Positions 1 to 7,893 of a stretch of DNA of 11,507 bases are shown here, in pieces. Each line of letters opens with the position of its first letter. Within the stretch, counting starts at the first letter, position 1. Position numbers and translations under genes: made by a program. Location of the stretch: assembly GCA_002085355.1 (NCBI GenBank), contig NATN01000060.1:1-11507 (forward strand). Direction: 5' to 3'. This stretch comes from Candidatus Zhuqueibacterota bacterium 4484_87 (lineage in GTDB: Bacteria > Zhuqueibacterota > Zhuqueibacteria > Thermofontimicrobiales > Thermofontimicrobiaceae). The notes under the pieces were generated by a model that worked only from the letters and a program-made list of their open reading frames with translations, did no database searches and was not told the origin of the DNA.

Positions 1-159
1 GCCGCCCATTCCGATTGCCCTGGCGCCAACTTCAATGGATAAAAATGACGCTGCCGTTGTACCCACTTTTGAAACGTCATTTACAAACTGCTGCGCATTG
101 CCCATTTGAAACAACAGCAGAAGAATTAAGACGATATTTGAAAACCTGATTTTTTTCAT
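1..159 (-). CDS. PorV/PorQ family outer-membrane protein (PorV2), N-terminal fragment
   Basis: This gene is cut by the left window edge; only its first 53 codons are present. It starts at ATG 159-157, preceded by a strong AGGAGG at 174-169. The product begins with a basic n-region (MKKIR), a Leu-rich hydrophobic stretch (about residues 8-17) and a likely cleavage site near GNA-QQ (residues 20-23). The mature start, from VSKVGTTAA at residue 29 to GMGG at residue 53, matches the same segment of the PorV/PorQ protein at 8943-7894 at about 20 of 25 positions by eye. PorV belongs to the FadL-like barrels and, in characterised T9SS organisms, shuttles cargo at the outer membrane. The gene starts only 17 nt after the stop of surface protein B, so translational coupling is likely. 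Most of the barrel is unseen, so intactness and exact subtype (PorV or PorQ) cannot be judged. Confidence 0.85.
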   Translation of the reverse strand, partial: MKKIRFSNIVLILLLLFQMGNAQQFVNDVSKVGTTAASFLSIEVGARAIGMGG

Positions 160-168
160 CTATTGAAC

Positions 169-174
169 CCTCCT
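169..174 (-). promoter_or_regulatory. Shine-Dalgarno site of PorV2
   Basis: The minus strand reads AGGAGG here, nine bases before ATG 159-157. It lies two bases past the TAG stop (179-177) of surface protein B, so ribosomes finishing B are positioned to start PorV2. This site supports the start chosen for a gene too truncated to be judged by length. Confidence 0.8.
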
Positions 175-176
175 CG

Positions 177-3100
177 CTACTTAATCACCGCAAATTTGCC
201 GATATAATTTTCTCCGGAAGGCGTACTCACATGGAAAATATAGACTCCGTACGCTATTTCCATCCCGTCTTTTGTGAGCATATCCCATGACTGCGCTCCG
301 TCATCAATGGGGCTGTCATGTTCGATTGTGTCCACCAAATATCCTCGCATAGTAAATATTTTAATTGTACATTTCGGCGGCAAATGGATGAAATCAAGCT
401 TGTGCTTGCCGCGTCCCGAAGAATAAAAATGCTGCGGTTCCCATGAAGCGGTGACTACGTACGGATTCGGTACAACCGCAATGTTTTTCAGTGTTTCCTT
501 TGCATGGGCAACGTTGTAATCAATGTACGGTCCTTTTGCTGTGAAAGTAAATTTATCCAAACCGGAGAAAGGCTTGTTCACCGCCAGAAAAAACATATCC
601 CCTGCTTTTGGCTTAAACTTTTCCACAACGATTGTGTCCACAGGAATTTTAATGATTTCACCTTCTTTATCTTTGACCGGATAGCCGTATTCATTCAAAG
701 AATCTCGCGAAACAATGATATTTCTGGGCGCACGGAATCGCGCTTCCCATGTTCCGCGTTTACGATTATTGACGTAAGTAATCGGCGTCAAATAATCCTG
801 ATCTGACAGAGTGGAATCCTTATCCGTATCAAAGAAAACAAAATCGGCGGTATCGCCTGTAGTGATATTAAAAACTCTGAAATTTGCCCATTTATTATTG
901 GCTGATTTGGTGACGGCCGAATCATAAACTACAATCAAATAATCGTAGGGTACAGGCACACCTTGGTTAGAATATAAACTCACCTGATAGTCATAATTCG
1001 TTTTGGTCTGATACTGCTCCGGAATTTTATCATTCTCTCCGATGAAACCGTATTCTGCCAAATATCTCTGATGATCATCTCCAACCAACCAGCCACTTCG
1101 CTCCTGACTCGCTTCCAGTTTATGATTTTGCACTAGTACACGCAACCCATCGAAATAATCATTTCTGTCTTCTGAATTTAAAAATGGGCTATCGAAAATG
1201 GGGTAATACTGATAGCTCACCTCACCGTAGTATTTATCGCCGTTGCTGCTAATCGGCAAATCCCCGCCGGGAAGCACTCTGAAGTTACCCACCTTGAAGC
1301 CAACTTCAAAATCAACGCCTATTTGAAATTCGCGATCATCACCGGAAATTTTCACGGTCACCGATGACGGCACAATGTGGTTGCGATTCAGCAGCACAAA
1401 ATTGGTATCCAGCTTCACTGTTTCCGTATAAAAGCGCGTATCTTTTACGAAAAAAGTGGTGTCAGTAATCACTTTTTTGCTACCTATCATTTCAAAATGA
1501 CTGGAATCGTCGAAAAGAATCTCGTACTGAGCGCCATCAATAATTTTTGTCGGATCAATGGGATCAATGACGATCTCCCCTGTTCCTGAACCGGAGACTT
1601 GCACCACTGACCCGCTTTCCCTGCTCAACTGCGGCGGTGAAACATATCCGGCAGCAGGCGCATTGGGAATAATTTGCACACAGTTTACATCAAGAAAAGT
1701 CACTTCGCCGGAAGCGTCAAACTGAATTCTTTTTTCGCACACGGCGGGTGCTTTAGCCTGCAAACTGTCGTAATCAGACAACCCCCGACTGTAAAAATCA
1801 TCGTAATACCCTTTATCATAAGAACAAACTGCGTAGTAGTATATTTGCCCGTTTTCTACCGGGCCTGCCCATGTTTGTCCTGAATCAACAAAAGTATATT
1901 GCAAACCGTTGTCATTCCCCATATTGAACTGAATGCCGTCCCGAGCAACAGGATGCGGTCCCTTCAATCCGTCAACCATATCAAACTGGGCAATTGGTTT
2001 GTTAAATGACTTGTTGCCATAAGTGTCCGTGCCAATGTAGCTCTCTAAAAAGCCAGGATCTGTCGCGCGATAAATAACGTAACCCTCAAAATCATAGCCA
2101 TAAATCGGATCGCGGGACCCTTCAGCGCGTTTATCCCAATAAAGCGTAACTTTTCTGTCGCCCGGTACTGCAGTGACATTTGGTTTCAATGGTACTGCGG
2201 CGAAGTTATAGTCTGCATCGTAAATTTGCTGCATAGTCATGGCATTTCTGACCAGATCATCTCTGTCAGCTCCCATCACCATACTAATGGCAAATTTCCG
2301 CCGCGAATCTTTTTCAGGTGCCGGAGGCAGTGAAAAATAACCGGAACCGTAATGCATAACAATATCCACCTGATTCATCGCCTTGGAAAAGCTGCCGGGA
2401 ATAGTTTGCGACCAGAGTTTTTCATCCTCGCCCAACTCAATTAAAGAAGTTCCCCAATCTGCGCTGAGGAAACTTGTCAGTCCGATCTGATCGCTTTCGT
2501 CATTATCTGTATATTCAAAATTTGGTTCGCCGCGATCAGGAACACCATTCCCTTCTGTGCCGTCCCGATCTGGGCCCGGATAATCCGGATGTTCAGGGCC
2601 TATTCCATCACTGCCGATGTCATCAATTTTGGGGTCCCAATCATGATCATTATCAATTCCATCATCCTGGCTCTCATCCCACGGATTACCGTCCGCACCA
2701 ATCAACCCATCGCCATCATCATCAATGGCATTGAGAGGGTCTCCGGGTGATTCCAAAAATTTCCAGCCAAAATATCCGGGACTAAATCCGCCATCCGCCG
2801 GCGTCCACAAATCCTTATCCCACTGATATACAATATCTTCATTTTTATTAAATTCAGACAAATCATCTTTATTATCTTCCTGCTCGCCGATGTCCGCATC
2901 GCCGTACATGCCGAAAAGTGTTTTCTCGTACAAATATTTTCCGGTATTTGTAATCCAAAACGTAAAAATAATGATATCCTCCGCCTGCGGATCAGCCCAT
3001 TGATAACCACGGACTTCCACTTCTAAACCCAGGCCTCTTTTGGAAGAATCGTTGGGATCCGGATAAAATTGAAATTCATCATTGGCGTTATCATTCATTC

Positions 3101-3746
3101 GGTAGTATGATTCCTGAGAAGCGCGCGCATAGGCGCCATACTGCCCATTCCAAAACGGAAGCCCGGAACGAGGATCCACCCAATCGGGCCGATCAGGCCA
3201 ACTCCAGGGCCAGCTATCAGGCTTTCCGTCATCGTCTTCAGAACCCATGTGTGCCGGAACACCGTCCGGGCCATCGTTATCTTCGGAACCCTGGGCGTTG
3301 TACATGGCAATGTAATCCTGATTGGGATCAAAATAACCGGGAATTGGCTCAAAACAATACTGGTACTCACCTCCCGGCGCCATGTCCGCTCTGCCCGTAT
3401 GCCCCAAGCCGTCACTGAAAATGTGCCGCCGTTGTCCGTAAGCATCAAAAACTTCAGCACCAACAAAAGGACAAAATTCAGCGAAATAGCTGTGTCCTGA
3501 TCCCTTAGGCCAGATTCCTGACACCAATCGATTCGAGTCTTCAAACCAATTACCAATATTCCCATAATTAAAAAATACTGTCAAAATATTGTTACCATCA
3601 TGAATCCCGCGCCTGCGGTGCTCATGGCCCAAAAGCTTGCCAAATTTTTTCACAGATTTTCCTTTTTCACCGGCAGCAAACAGATTCAAATTCAGAATCA
3701 TAAGTAAGCTTAGCGTGAAAATCAGGCAATTCATTAACTTTCGCAT
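177..3746 (-). CDS. Large secreted surface protein B with T9SS-type C-terminal domain
   Basis: Complete 1189-residue protein. The start is ATG 3746-3744, because GGAGG at 3757-3753 sits six bases upstream and the signal peptide begins there: basic MRK, a hydrophobic core, and a probable cut near LFA-AG (residues 23-25). A TTG at 3821 would lengthen the frame but overlaps the receptor gene and puts extra residues before the signal peptide. There is no lipobox Cys at the cleavage site, so it is not an obvious lipoprotein. In order it shows: an N-terminal region with two GSED(N/D)DG motifs (residues 153-178) followed by a Trp/Pro-rich stretch; an Asp-rich presumed Ca-binding tract (340-426); an FN3-like domain (about 519-640); a dockerin-type calcium loop (973-984); and a C-terminal domain from about residue 1087 that opens with AVVPNPY and ends IGKFAVIK. 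That C-terminus resembles T9SS sorting/FlgD-Ig-like domains, which target cargo across the outer membrane. It follows the TonB receptor by 57 nt and precedes PorV2. No enzymatic motif was recognised; a structural, adhesive or ligand-binding role is possible. Confidence 0.85.
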   Translation of the reverse strand: MRKLMNCLIFTLSLLMILNLNLFAAGEKGKSVKKFGKLLGHEHRRRGIHDGNNILTVFFNYGNIGNWFEDSNRLVSGIWPKGSGHSYFAEFCPFVGAEVFDAYGQRRHIFSDGLGHTGRADMAPGGEYQYCFEPIPGYFDPNQDYIAMYNAQGSEDNDGPDGVPAHMGSEDDDGKPDSWPWSWPDRPDWVDPRSGLPFWNGQYGAYARASQESYYRMNDNANDEFQFYPDPNDSSKRGLGLEVEVRGYQWADPQAEDIIIFTFWITNTGKYLYEKTLFGMYGDADIGEQEDNKDDLSEFNKNEDIVYQWDKDLWTPADGGFSPGYFGWKFLESPGDPLNAIDDDGDGLIGADGNPWDESQDDGIDNDHDWDPKIDDIGSDGIGPEHPDYPGPDRDGTEGNGVPDRGEPNFEYTDNDESDQIGLTSFLSADWGTSLIELGEDEKLWSQTIPGSFSKAMNQVDIVMHYGSGYFSLPPAPEKDSRRKFAISMVMGADRDDLVRNAMTMQQIYDADYNFAAVPLKPNVTAVPGDRKVTLYWDKRAEGSRDPIYGYDFEGYVIYRATDPGFLESYIGTDTYGNKSFNKPIAQFDMVDGLKGPHPVARDGIQFNMGNDNGLQYTFVDSGQTWAGPVENGQIYYYAVCSYDKGYYDDFYSRGLSDYDSLQAKAPAVCEKRIQFDASGEVTFLDVNCVQIIPNAPAAGYVSPPQLSRESGSVVQVSGSGTGEIVIDPIDPTKIIDGAQYEILFDDSSHFEMIGSKKVITDTTFFVKDTRFYTETVKLDTNFVLLNRNHIVPSSVTVKISGDDREFQIGVDFEVGFKVGNFRVLPGGDLPISSNGDKYYGEVSYQYYPIFDSPFLNSEDRNDYFDGLRVLVQNHKLEASQERSGWLVGDDHQRYLAEYGFIGENDKIPEQYQTKTNYDYQVSLYSNQGVPVPYDYLIVVYDSAVTKSANNKWANFRVFNITTGDTADFVFFDTDKDSTLSDQDYLTPITYVNNRKRGTWEARFRAPRNIIVSRDSLNEYGYPVKDKEGEIIKIPVDTIVVEKFKPKAGDMFFLAVNKPFSGLDKFTFTAKGPYIDYNVAHAKETLKNIAVVPNPYVVTASWEPQHFYSSGRGKHKLDFIHLPPKCTIKIFTMRGYLVDTIEHDSPIDDGAQSWDMLTKDGMEIAYGVYIFHVSTPSGENYIGKFAVIK
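180..488 (-). other. T9SS/FlgD-Ig-like C-terminal domain of surface protein B
   Basis: This codes for the last 103 residues of B. Landmarks are AVVPNPYV at the start, SGRG, a Cys in PPKCTIKIFT, SPIDDG, a Trp, IAYGVYIFHV, and the basic terminus IGKFAVIK. The order PNPY, then (I/V)xIFTxxGxLV, then GxYIF, then GKFxxxK is typical of T9SS type A sorting domains and related FlgD-like Ig folds. The match is by eye; a profile search would be needed to choose between the two. Confidence 0.72.
795..830 (-). other. Dockerin/EF-hand-type calcium loop in surface protein B
   Basis: The 12 encoded residues are DTDKDSTLSDQD. Acidic residues fall at loop positions 1, 3, 5 and 12, Leu at 8 and Ser at 9, which fits the dockerin-type calcium loop pattern (DxDxDxxLSxxD). 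The equivalent loop in paralogue A (9638-9603) keeps all these positions. Only one copy is seen here, while cellulosomal dockerins carry two, so this is a calcium site rather than a dockerin domain. Confidence 0.6.
2469..2729 (-). other. Asp-rich, thrombospondin-3-like tract in surface protein B
   Basis: It encodes residues 340-426, rich in Asp and Gly, with DDDGDG, GIDNDHDWDPKIDD and GNGVPDRGEPNFEYTDND, ending DQIGLTSF. The clustered DxDxDG spacing resembles thrombospondin type 3 and other extracellular calcium-binding repeats, in which calcium stiffens the chain. Calcium binding is inferred from spacing only. The same tract, in the same order, is found in A. Confidence 0.65.
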
Positions 3747-3752
3747 TAATAA

Positions 3753-3757
3753 CCTCC
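3753..3757 (-). promoter_or_regulatory. Shine-Dalgarno site that sets the start of surface protein B
   Basis: The minus strand reads GGAGG, six bases before ATG 3746-3744. It picks this ATG over the in-frame TTG at 3821, which would lie inside the end of the receptor gene. The 57-nt spacer between receptor stop and this start is A/T-rich and shows no convincing promoter or terminator. Confidence 0.8.
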
Positions 3758-3804
3758 GCCATAATTTAAAAAGCGAAAAAATCTTTTTTAATCCGATCAA
3801 ATTT

Positions 3805-6723
3805 TTAAAATGAAAATGCAACTCCAGCCCGAATGCTTCGCGGCGCTGAATAATAATAAGGTCTCATAAAATATTCATTCACTGAATTGGGGCCGGGGCT
3901 ATCCGTCGTGCGCAATTGCATTAATGAATAATCCGCACTGCCTGTGTCAGAATAGACATACCTTTCATTCTTACGATCCAGCACATTGTAAATATTGCAA
4001 AATAAAATAAATCGGAAATTATCGTAATTGATATTTTTATGCATCCGGAGATCCAGGTTATAATTTGCAGGTTTTCTGCCGCTATTCTGAAAAACGGTCT
4101 GCAAATTTTGAAATCCCTGAATACCCGTGCTCGTCGGAGTATAAGGCAATCCACTCCCGTACTGACCGACGAAACTAATTCCCCAATCACTTGGCTTGGA
4201 AATATTCAAAGAAAAATTCACTGTATGCCGCTGATCCCAGTTAAGCGGGACAAGCTGTTTTTCCGGTTCGCGTCCGGCCTGATTGTCATAATAAGCGGTG
4301 TTCGGATCGGAAGCATTTCCCTCAGCAACAGAGTAGGTGTAGTCGATGGCACCAGAAATATAACTTGAATACCTCTTCTTCAAACTGACAGTTATTCCCT
4401 TCACATTCGCATAGTCGCGGTTAATGTAAAGCGCATACATATCCTGACTGTATGTTTTGTAAATCTCTGTACCCAGCCAATTACGAATATCTTTGTAAAA
4501 ACCGGTAATATCAATAGCAATGTTATCTGACAATTGTTGTTGCAAACCAATTTCGTAACTCACTGTCCGCTGTGGCTTCAGATCTGCATTCCCCATCAGA
4601 CTACCTGCCTGCCCCGTACTCAGAGCAACTTCGAATTCTGGATTTGTATAGAGGTAGCTGTAATTGGGAATCTGCAAAAAGTGACCATAAGAGATATGAA
4701 TGACTCCCCTGTTTGTGATCGGATAAGCAATCCCGATTCTCGGACTTATCTGGTACTTGGGCGTAGTGCCTTCGAACCAGCTCAAATTTCCTCGTGAGAT
4801 TGGATTTCCCGTTGTCGTGTCAACCAAAGTGACATTTGAGAGATATTGCGGGGATTCCTGTTTCTCCGAGTTCAAAACCAACAACCGGATAGAGTTATGA
4901 TTTGCTCCCATCGGTTCGCCCGTATTCGGATCAATGATTGTCTGTTCTCCGGTCGCGGGATCAATACGCACAGGTACCTTCACTCGTTTGGTGCCCTGGT
5001 CTGTCACAGCATCCAAAATAGCGTATTTGTTGGGTTTCCATAAATTCGGATCGCGATAATCAGTCAAAATTTTGCTGTTGGGGTCAAAATACTCAAAACG
5101 AATGCCGAGGTTCACAATCATATCTTTAAGCTCAATTTTATCTTGCACATAACAAGAAAAGTCGCGCGGATAATTCGAATAACGATCGTGGGAGAGAAGC
5201 GTCACATCCGGCACTTTGGGTTCCCAGTTTGTGGTGCGATCAATCAGAATGCTGAAACTATTCAAAAACAGTTTGTTCCAGCGAGCCTGCACACCTGCTT
5301 TCACCTGATGTGTCTTGTTGACCTGGCTGGTAATTTCGGCTTTCACTAAATTGGTCAATGTAAACCGATCGTAATGTCCGAGACTCATGCCGCCCATATA
5401 GAAATTGTAAACCCCTGCCCGATCAAATCGTTTACTGGACACATATCTCGGATCGTAAGGATCTGCATAAACGTATGATTCTCCCTGATTGAAAAAATTG
5501 GAATACTTCACGCTGTAAAATGTATTCGGGCTCAGCGTATGCGTCCAGGTGAGAATTTGGCTGATCCCGTTCTTGTAACCCGTCGTTCTGCCATCCGGAT
5601 CATATTTGAAACGGTGAGAATAGGATTGGCCCCGATCCCGCTCATAAAACAAGCTATAAGTAACCTTCATATTGGGTTTCAAATTATACGCTAATTTAAG
5701 TTGGGTACTGAGTTGCCTGTTTTTGCTCATGGGCACCAGTTCGCCGTTTCCTGTTTCCTGAATAATCCAGTCTGCTGGATTTGTACCAATATATGAGTTT
5801 GAATCGGACGGGCTATAGCGTCGAATACCATACAAATAGCCGTTATTTTGGTAAAGCCTTCCTGAAATGAAAAATGTCAGTTTATTGTCTGTATAAACAA
5901 CAGGGCCACTCAAACTCCATTGATAGTCCTGAATTGAAAACGGATTAATTTCATCAATATTCATAAAAGTCTCATCGTGCGTGCTGAAATAATCCCCGAT
6001 ATAAGAACGAAGCTCGCCGCGATATTTGGAACCACCCTCTTTAGTGACAATATTCACCACGCCCGACATCGCCTGACCATATTCGGCATTGAACGTTCCG
6101 CTCACAAGCTCTAACTCCTGAATGGCAGAATTTTCCACAGTCACAGCCATGCTTGATGAATAGGGATCGGTCACAGAGACACCGTCCACCATGTACGCTA
6201 CTTCATTTGAACGACCGCCGCGGATGTGCATTTCTCCGCCGCTGCCCCGAACAACGCCAGCCTGCAACTCTAAAACCTGATAGAAATTTTCCACCGGCAT
6301 TTTTTGAATTTCTTGTGTTCCGATAATTGCCCGACTGGAAGTAATGTCCTTTTGAATCAGAGGTCGCTCCGCAACGATTGTCACCTCTTTTCCCATGTCC
6401 AGCACAGTGGTTTTGAGTTCAAAATTCACTGTAGTGGTCAAATTGACACTGACGCGGACATTGGTCACGCGCATCGCTGAGTAGCCGATCATCATCGCCT
6501 TCAGAGTATAAATACCCGGAGGCACATTGATGATAATAAAATTCCCTTCCAGATCAGTGGCTGCACCCATGTTGGTACCTTCTATTATCACATTCGCTCC
6601 GGGAAGCGGCTGTTTTGTGTCGCCGTCAACCACAATGCCTGTGACCTTCCCGGTCGTCCCAGCGTGAGCAAAAGAAACGAATAGCAATAAAATTAAAAGA
6701 CTAAATAGACTTTTCCCTCGCAT
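3805..6723 (-). CDS. TonB-dependent outer-membrane receptor with N-terminal carboxypeptidase-regulatory-like domain
   Basis: This 972-residue receptor would import a ligand across the outer membrane using energy from TonB/ExbBD. ATG 6723-6721 has AGGAG seven bases upstream (6735-6731). A signal peptide ends at AHA-G (residues 19-22). Residues 22-105 form a carboxypeptidase-regulatory-like beta-sandwich (GKVTGIVVD, PLPGANV, TDLEGNF, PPGIYTL). EVTIVAE at 113-119 is a plausible TonB-box-like segment. The plug spans about 123-232, with MHIRGGRSNEVAYMVDGVSV, AEYGQAMSGVVNIVTKEGG and other family landmarks. The remainder is a barrel of alternating aromatic strands ending in Phe (AGVAFSF), as BAM substrates often do. 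This architecture resembles SusC/OAR-type receptors, but no SusD gene follows; surface protein B takes that place. The substrate cannot be read from sequence. It starts 26 nt after the barrel gene at 7814-6750, so the two are probably co-transcribed. Confidence 0.93.
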   Translation of the reverse strand: MRGKSLFSLLILLLFVSFAHAGTTGKVTGIVVDGDTKQPLPGANVIIEGTNMGAATDLEGNFIIINVPPGIYTLKAMMIGYSAMRVTNVRVSVNLTTTVNFELKTTVLDMGKEVTIVAERPLIQKDITSSRAIIGTQEIQKMPVENFYQVLELQAGVVRGSGGEMHIRGGRSNEVAYMVDGVSVTDPYSSSMAVTVENSAIQELELVSGTFNAEYGQAMSGVVNIVTKEGGSKYRGELRSYIGDYFSTHDETFMNIDEINPFSIQDYQWSLSGPVVYTDNKLTFFISGRLYQNNGYLYGIRRYSPSDSNSYIGTNPADWIIQETGNGELVPMSKNRQLSTQLKLAYNLKPNMKVTYSLFYERDRGQSYSHRFKYDPDGRTTGYKNGISQILTWTHTLSPNTFYSVKYSNFFNQGESYVYADPYDPRYVSSKRFDRAGVYNFYMGGMSLGHYDRFTLTNLVKAEITSQVNKTHQVKAGVQARWNKLFLNSFSILIDRTTNWEPKVPDVTLLSHDRYSNYPRDFSCYVQDKIELKDMIVNLGIRFEYFDPNSKILTDYRDPNLWKPNKYAILDAVTDQGTKRVKVPVRIDPATGEQTIIDPNTGEPMGANHNSIRLLVLNSEKQESPQYLSNVTLVDTTTGNPISRGNLSWFEGTTPKYQISPRIGIAYPITNRGVIHISYGHFLQIPNYSYLYTNPEFEVALSTGQAGSLMGNADLKPQRTVSYEIGLQQQLSDNIAIDITGFYKDIRNWLGTEIYKTYSQDMYALYINRDYANVKGITVSLKKRYSSYISGAIDYTYSVAEGNASDPNTAYYDNQAGREPEKQLVPLNWDQRHTVNFSLNISKPSDWGISFVGQYGSGLPYTPTSTGIQGFQNLQTVFQNSGRKPANYNLDLRMHKNINYDNFRFILFCNIYNVLDRKNERYVYSDTGSADYSLMQLRTTDSPGPNSVNEYFMRPYYYSAPRSIRAGVAFSF

Positions 6724-6749
6724 GTCAGAACTCCTGATTTTGGAATTAT

Positions 6750-7814
6750 TTAAAATGACAGCCCGATTCCACCTTTTATCATCACGCCGCTGTAGTCAAT
6801 TTCTTTGACTTTCAGATCATCAAAGGCTGATTCCGGAATTTCAAAATAATATTTTCTGTCTTCAGTGTATTTGACATCGTACTCCGGCGCTTGTTTTCCC
6901 TCTACTTTGACAATCGGAGTGAATTTCCTCGTGTAAAAACGCCAGTCTTCATCATTGATTTTGGCTTTTGCAAAATTATAACCAATTTCAAAATTAATCG
7001 TCACAATGCCAAATTTAACGTTCGTTCCGGCGGAAACCTGAAAACTGAAGGGATTTGCATTCGCCTGAATATTGCTGATTATATTCAATGACAATGGGTT
7101 TGGCTCAATGGAAAGAGAATCCCAGACTGCATCGCCTCTCAGTTGAGTCAGCCCATATTTATCAGCAATTTCAGATTTAATTTTTGAAAAATTGAATCCA
7201 ACGCCTGCACCGCCATAAACTTCAAAATTCTCCCGCCACGGGGAAATGGGCAAGTTGAAATTGAGGGACAAAATGGTGGGGAAAATAGCTATTTTCTGAG
7301 TCACAGAGACTTGATCCTGGACTTGATAACCATAATTGGGCCAAAAATCTTCCTTCCCCTGATTTTCAGCAGAAAAACTGCTGCTTGCCTCACTATGAAA
7401 GCTGGAAACGGTAAAAGATAAATTCAGGTTTTTATTGAAAAAGTAGCGCATGCCGACATGATACATCATATCAGAAGCGAGATAATTCTCTCCGGAAGCC
7501 AGATCGTAGCCACCCAGATCTGAATAACCTGATTCTAAAGCGGTCAACTCTCCGTTTTTCACTATTTGGAAATTGTGAAGGTCCGCTGCACCTGTCTCTC
7601 TAATCGCAGCGTTGAAATTTCGGAAAGCGTTATTCCAGTTTTTCAATGATGGCTGAAAATATCCCGCTCCGGCGAAAATCTCAAAGCGTTCGGACAGCTT
7701 GCCTGATGATTTTCCGGACGGCATAGAACCATTCGAAAAAGGAGTGAAGGCATTGCCCAGACTCGCCAATGCGAAAAAACTCACGATCAGCCAGAGAATT
7801 CCTTTTCGTACCAT
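6750..7814 (-). CDS. Unassigned outer-membrane beta-barrel protein
   Basis: This encodes about 354 residues that I cannot assign to a named family. I chose ATG 7814-7812 because GGAAGG (7826-7821) lies six bases before it; ATG 7820-7818 (two residues longer) abuts that site, and a TTG at 7841 is less likely. The N-terminus is a clear signal peptide: MVRKG, a hydrophobic stretch, and a cut near GNA-F (residues 20-23). After a Ser/Gly/Lys linker, the mature protein has many alternating hydrophobic/aromatic strands (RFEIFAGAGYF at 43-53; VYGGAGVGFNFS; IVTINFEIGYNF) and ends in GGIGLSF, with a terminal Phe. Both traits fit an OmpA/Omp85-like small barrel with long polar loops. It lies 79 nt after PorV1 and 26 nt before the TonB receptor, so it may be a partner of the receptor. 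No catalytic motif was seen. Confidence 0.75.
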   Translation of the reverse strand: MVRKGILWLIVSFFALASLGNAFTPFSNGSMPSGKSSGKLSERFEIFAGAGYFQPSLKNWNNAFRNFNAAIRETGAADLHNFQIVKNGELTALESGYSDLGGYDLASGENYLASDMMYHVGMRYFFNKNLNLSFTVSSFHSEASSSFSAENQGKEDFWPNYGYQVQDQVSVTQKIAIFPTILSLNFNLPISPWRENFEVYGGAGVGFNFSKIKSEIADKYGLTQLRGDAVWDSLSIEPNPLSLNIISNIQANANPFSFQVSAGTNVKFGIVTINFEIGYNFAKAKINDEDWRFYTRKFTPIVKVEGKQAPEYDVKYTEDRKYYFEIPESAFDDLKVKEIDYSGVMIKGGIGLSF

Positions 7815-7820
7815 TGTCAT

Positions 7821-7826
7821 CCTTCC
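7821..7826 (-). promoter_or_regulatory. Shine-Dalgarno-like site that sets the barrel gene start
   Basis: The minus strand reads GGAAGG. It directly touches ATG 7820-7818 but stands six bases from ATG 7814-7812, so the second ATG is the better start. The 79-nt gap here (7815-7893) is the longest non-coding stretch in the window; I see no clear promoter or hairpin in it. Confidence 0.5.
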
Positions 7827-7893
7827 ACTTCTGTTTACCAAATTCAGATTGATTTGCTATTTGAAGAACGATGGAAACTTCTCTTTTGCTACG

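Noticed and set aside
2640..2730. Repeated atc triplets as a possible DNA microsatellite.
   Set aside because: They are Asp codons in the Ca-binding-like tract, interrupted by other codons, and follow the protein pattern rather than a regular DNA repeat.
3095..3565. A 156-codon minus-strand frame inside surface protein B.
   Set aside because: It overlaps B in another frame, where B has strong paralogue support from A downstream and continuous coding; the product has no domain or signal peptide.
177..3746. Surface protein B as a SusD-like lipoprotein, suggested by its place after a SusC-like receptor.
   Set aside because: There is no Cys lipobox, it is far longer than SusD proteins, and the visible regions are FN3-like, Asp-rich and T9SS-type rather than a helical TPR fold.
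3765..3804. A/T-rich inverted run (A6-G-A-T6 on the minus strand) between receptor and B as a terminator.
   Set aside because: The stem would be only A-T pairs with no G/C core and almost no loop, so it is unlikely to stop transcription.
3747..3821. An upstream TTG start that would add 25 residues to surface protein B.
   Set aside because: It overlaps the receptor gene end, lacks a ribosome site, and would place about 25 residues before a normal signal peptide.
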